Source of the DNA: Phycisphaerae bacterium
GTDB lineage: Bacteria; Planctomycetota; Phycisphaerae; UBA1845; Fen-1342
DNA: 6,871 bases
Direction of reading: 5' to 3'
NCBI GenBank assembly: GCA_016935035.1
Contig: JAFGRR010000319.1
Location: forward strand, 1-6,871
A program made the translations under genes and the position numbers. This document shows positions 6,019 through 6,871 of the stretch, piece after piece. How positions within the stretch are numbered: position 1 is the stretch's first letter; every line of letters starts with the position of its first letter. The notes below the pieces were generated by a model that saw nothing but the letters and a program-made list of their open reading frames with translations, had not been told where the DNA came from and did not search any database.

Positions 6019-6871
6019 ATGCTGCAACGCAAAATCCAGCACCGCCTGCTAGCAGCTCTCCGCGATACGCCGGTGGTGCTGTTGCAGGGCCCGCGGCAGA
6101 GCGGGAAGACCACGCTGGCGCGGTGGGTGGCTGAGGGGCCGCACAAGGCGACGTATTTCACGCTGGACGACGCCGCTGTTCGGTCGGCGGCCATTCGCGA
6201 TCCTGATGGGTTCATCCGCGCTACCTCGGGGCCGATCGTGATCGACGAAGTGCAGCTTGCCCCCGATCTCCTGCGGGCTATCAAGATTGACGTCGATCGC
6301 CGGCGAACGCCTGGCCGCTTTCTGCTCACCGGGTCGGCCAACGTCCTGCTACTGCCCAAGCTGTCTGAATCGCTGGCCGGACGCATGGAGATTCTCACAC
6401 TCTGGCCGCTCGCCGAATGCGAAACGCGCGGCGTGCAAACGTGCTTCGTCGATCGGTTGTTCGAGATGGACGACTTCACAAAGCTGCCGACGGTGGATTG
6501 GCCGGCAGCGGAACTGCTCAAGTGCATCGTCACCGGCGGGTATCCGGAACTGGCTCTAAGAACCGATCCCCGGCGCCGCGACGCGTGGTTCGGCTCATAC
6601 ATTACGACGATCTTGCAGCGCGACGTTCGCGAGATGGCGGACATCGCCGGCCTGACCGAGATGCCGCGGCTGCTGGCCTTTCTGGCCGCACAGTCCGGCG
6701 ACCTGCTGAACATGGCGGAGCTGTCGCGCGACGCCGGCATGTCGCAGCCCACGATCAAACGCTATCTCACACTGCTACAGGCGACGCACCTGTATCAGCC
6801 CCTGTCGGCCTGGTCCGGCACCGTGCGCAAGCGTCTGGTCAAAGCCCCCAAGCCGTATCTGAACGACACCG
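6019..6871 (+). CDS. AAA_14/DUF4143-type P-loop ATPase (runs off right edge)
   Basis: The first 284 residues of a predicted ATPase of the archaeal/bacterial AAA_14 plus DUF4143 family are present. Walker A is GPRQSGKTT (24-32), Walker B is PIVIDEVQ (72-79), the sensor-1 strand is LLTGSAN (102-108), and the SLAGR motif is at 117-121. Further hallmarks are GGYPE (172-176) and YITTILQRDVRE (193-204), followed by a winged-helix-like segment (MAELSRDAGMSQPTIKRYL) that opens the DUF4143 part. Family members are usually about 380-420 residues, so roughly a hundred are missing beyond the edge. The ATG at 6019 has CGGAG 9 bases upstream. The family is widespread, patchily distributed and of unknown cellular role; DNA binding or a stress/defence role is often speculated. 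The palindrome just upstream suggests tight transcriptional control. Confidence 0.95.
   Translation, partial: MLQRKIQHRLLAALRDTPVVLLQGPRQSGKTTLARWVAEGPHKATYFTLDDAAVRSAAIRDPDGFIRATSGPIVIDEVQLAPDLLRAIKIDVDRRRTPGRFLLTGSANVLLLPKLSESLAGRMEILTLWPLAECETRGVQTCFVDRLFEMDDFTKLPTVDWPAAELLKCIVTGGYPELALRTDPRRRDAWFGSYITTILQRDVREMADIAGLTEMPRLLAFLAAQSGDLLNMAELSRDAGMSQPTIKRYLTLLQATHLYQPLSAWSGTVRKRLVKAPKPYLNDT

Noticed and set aside
5982..6758. Minus-strand open frame of 258 codons opposite the ATPase
   Set aside because: Ser/Arg-rich shadow of the ATPase coding sequence, which has clear Walker motifs on the plus strand.
1..6871. CRISPR array, tRNA/rRNA gene, transposase or insertion sequence
   Set aside because: No regularly spaced repeats, no cloverleaf or rRNA-like stretch, and no transposase or integrase motif was found on either strand by reading.

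Overview
The window is GC-rich bacterial DNA, most plausibly from a planctomycete, Phycisphaerae-like lineage. The pointers are a secreted protein with a PEP-CTERM sorting tail, and a membrane protein ending in a Cys4 zinc ribbon of the CxxCGYNLTGN...CPECG type that is very common in that group. Small lineage-restricted membrane proteins and a lipoprotein of unrecognised family fit too. This assignment is an inference from protein style; there is no rRNA or other marker gene in the window.

Layout. The left half (1-3267) is read on the minus strand. In transcription order it holds: a secreted PEP-CTERM protein with a caspase/gingipain-like His-Gly and Cys-Ser pair (3267-2332); a strong hairpin (2301-2262); a two-helix membrane protein with a PH-like tail (2148-1576); two small polytopic membrane proteins coupled by an ATGA overlap (1475-1107 and 1110-805); and the N-terminal third of a GH35-like beta-galactosidase (699 running off the left edge). 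A 422-base divergent intergenic region separates this block from the plus-strand genes. It carries four adjacent short dyads in the leader of the PEP-CTERM gene.

The centre (3690-4894, plus strand) holds a tandem duplication of a small one-helix membrane protein gene, with the ribosome binding site duplicated too. The first copy lacks the C-terminal soluble segment of the second. A hairpin and then a lipoprotein with an all-beta look follow. A zinc-ribbon four-helix membrane protein (5675-5025, minus) converges on the lipoprotein. The right edge (6019 onward, plus) is an AAA_14/DUF4143-type P-loop ATPase, preceded by an AT-rich 27-base palindrome that overlaps its probable promoter.

How the genes work together: little is certain. 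The only strong functional linkage is the translational coupling of the two small membrane proteins. The ATPase with its palindrome looks like an independent, self-regulated cassette. The most interesting items are the palindrome/ATPase unit, the tandem small-protein duplication, the putative cysteine peptidase carrying a PEP-CTERM anchor, and the structured leader in front of it. I do not see a clear multi-gene novel system such as a defence island, CRISPR array or transposon.
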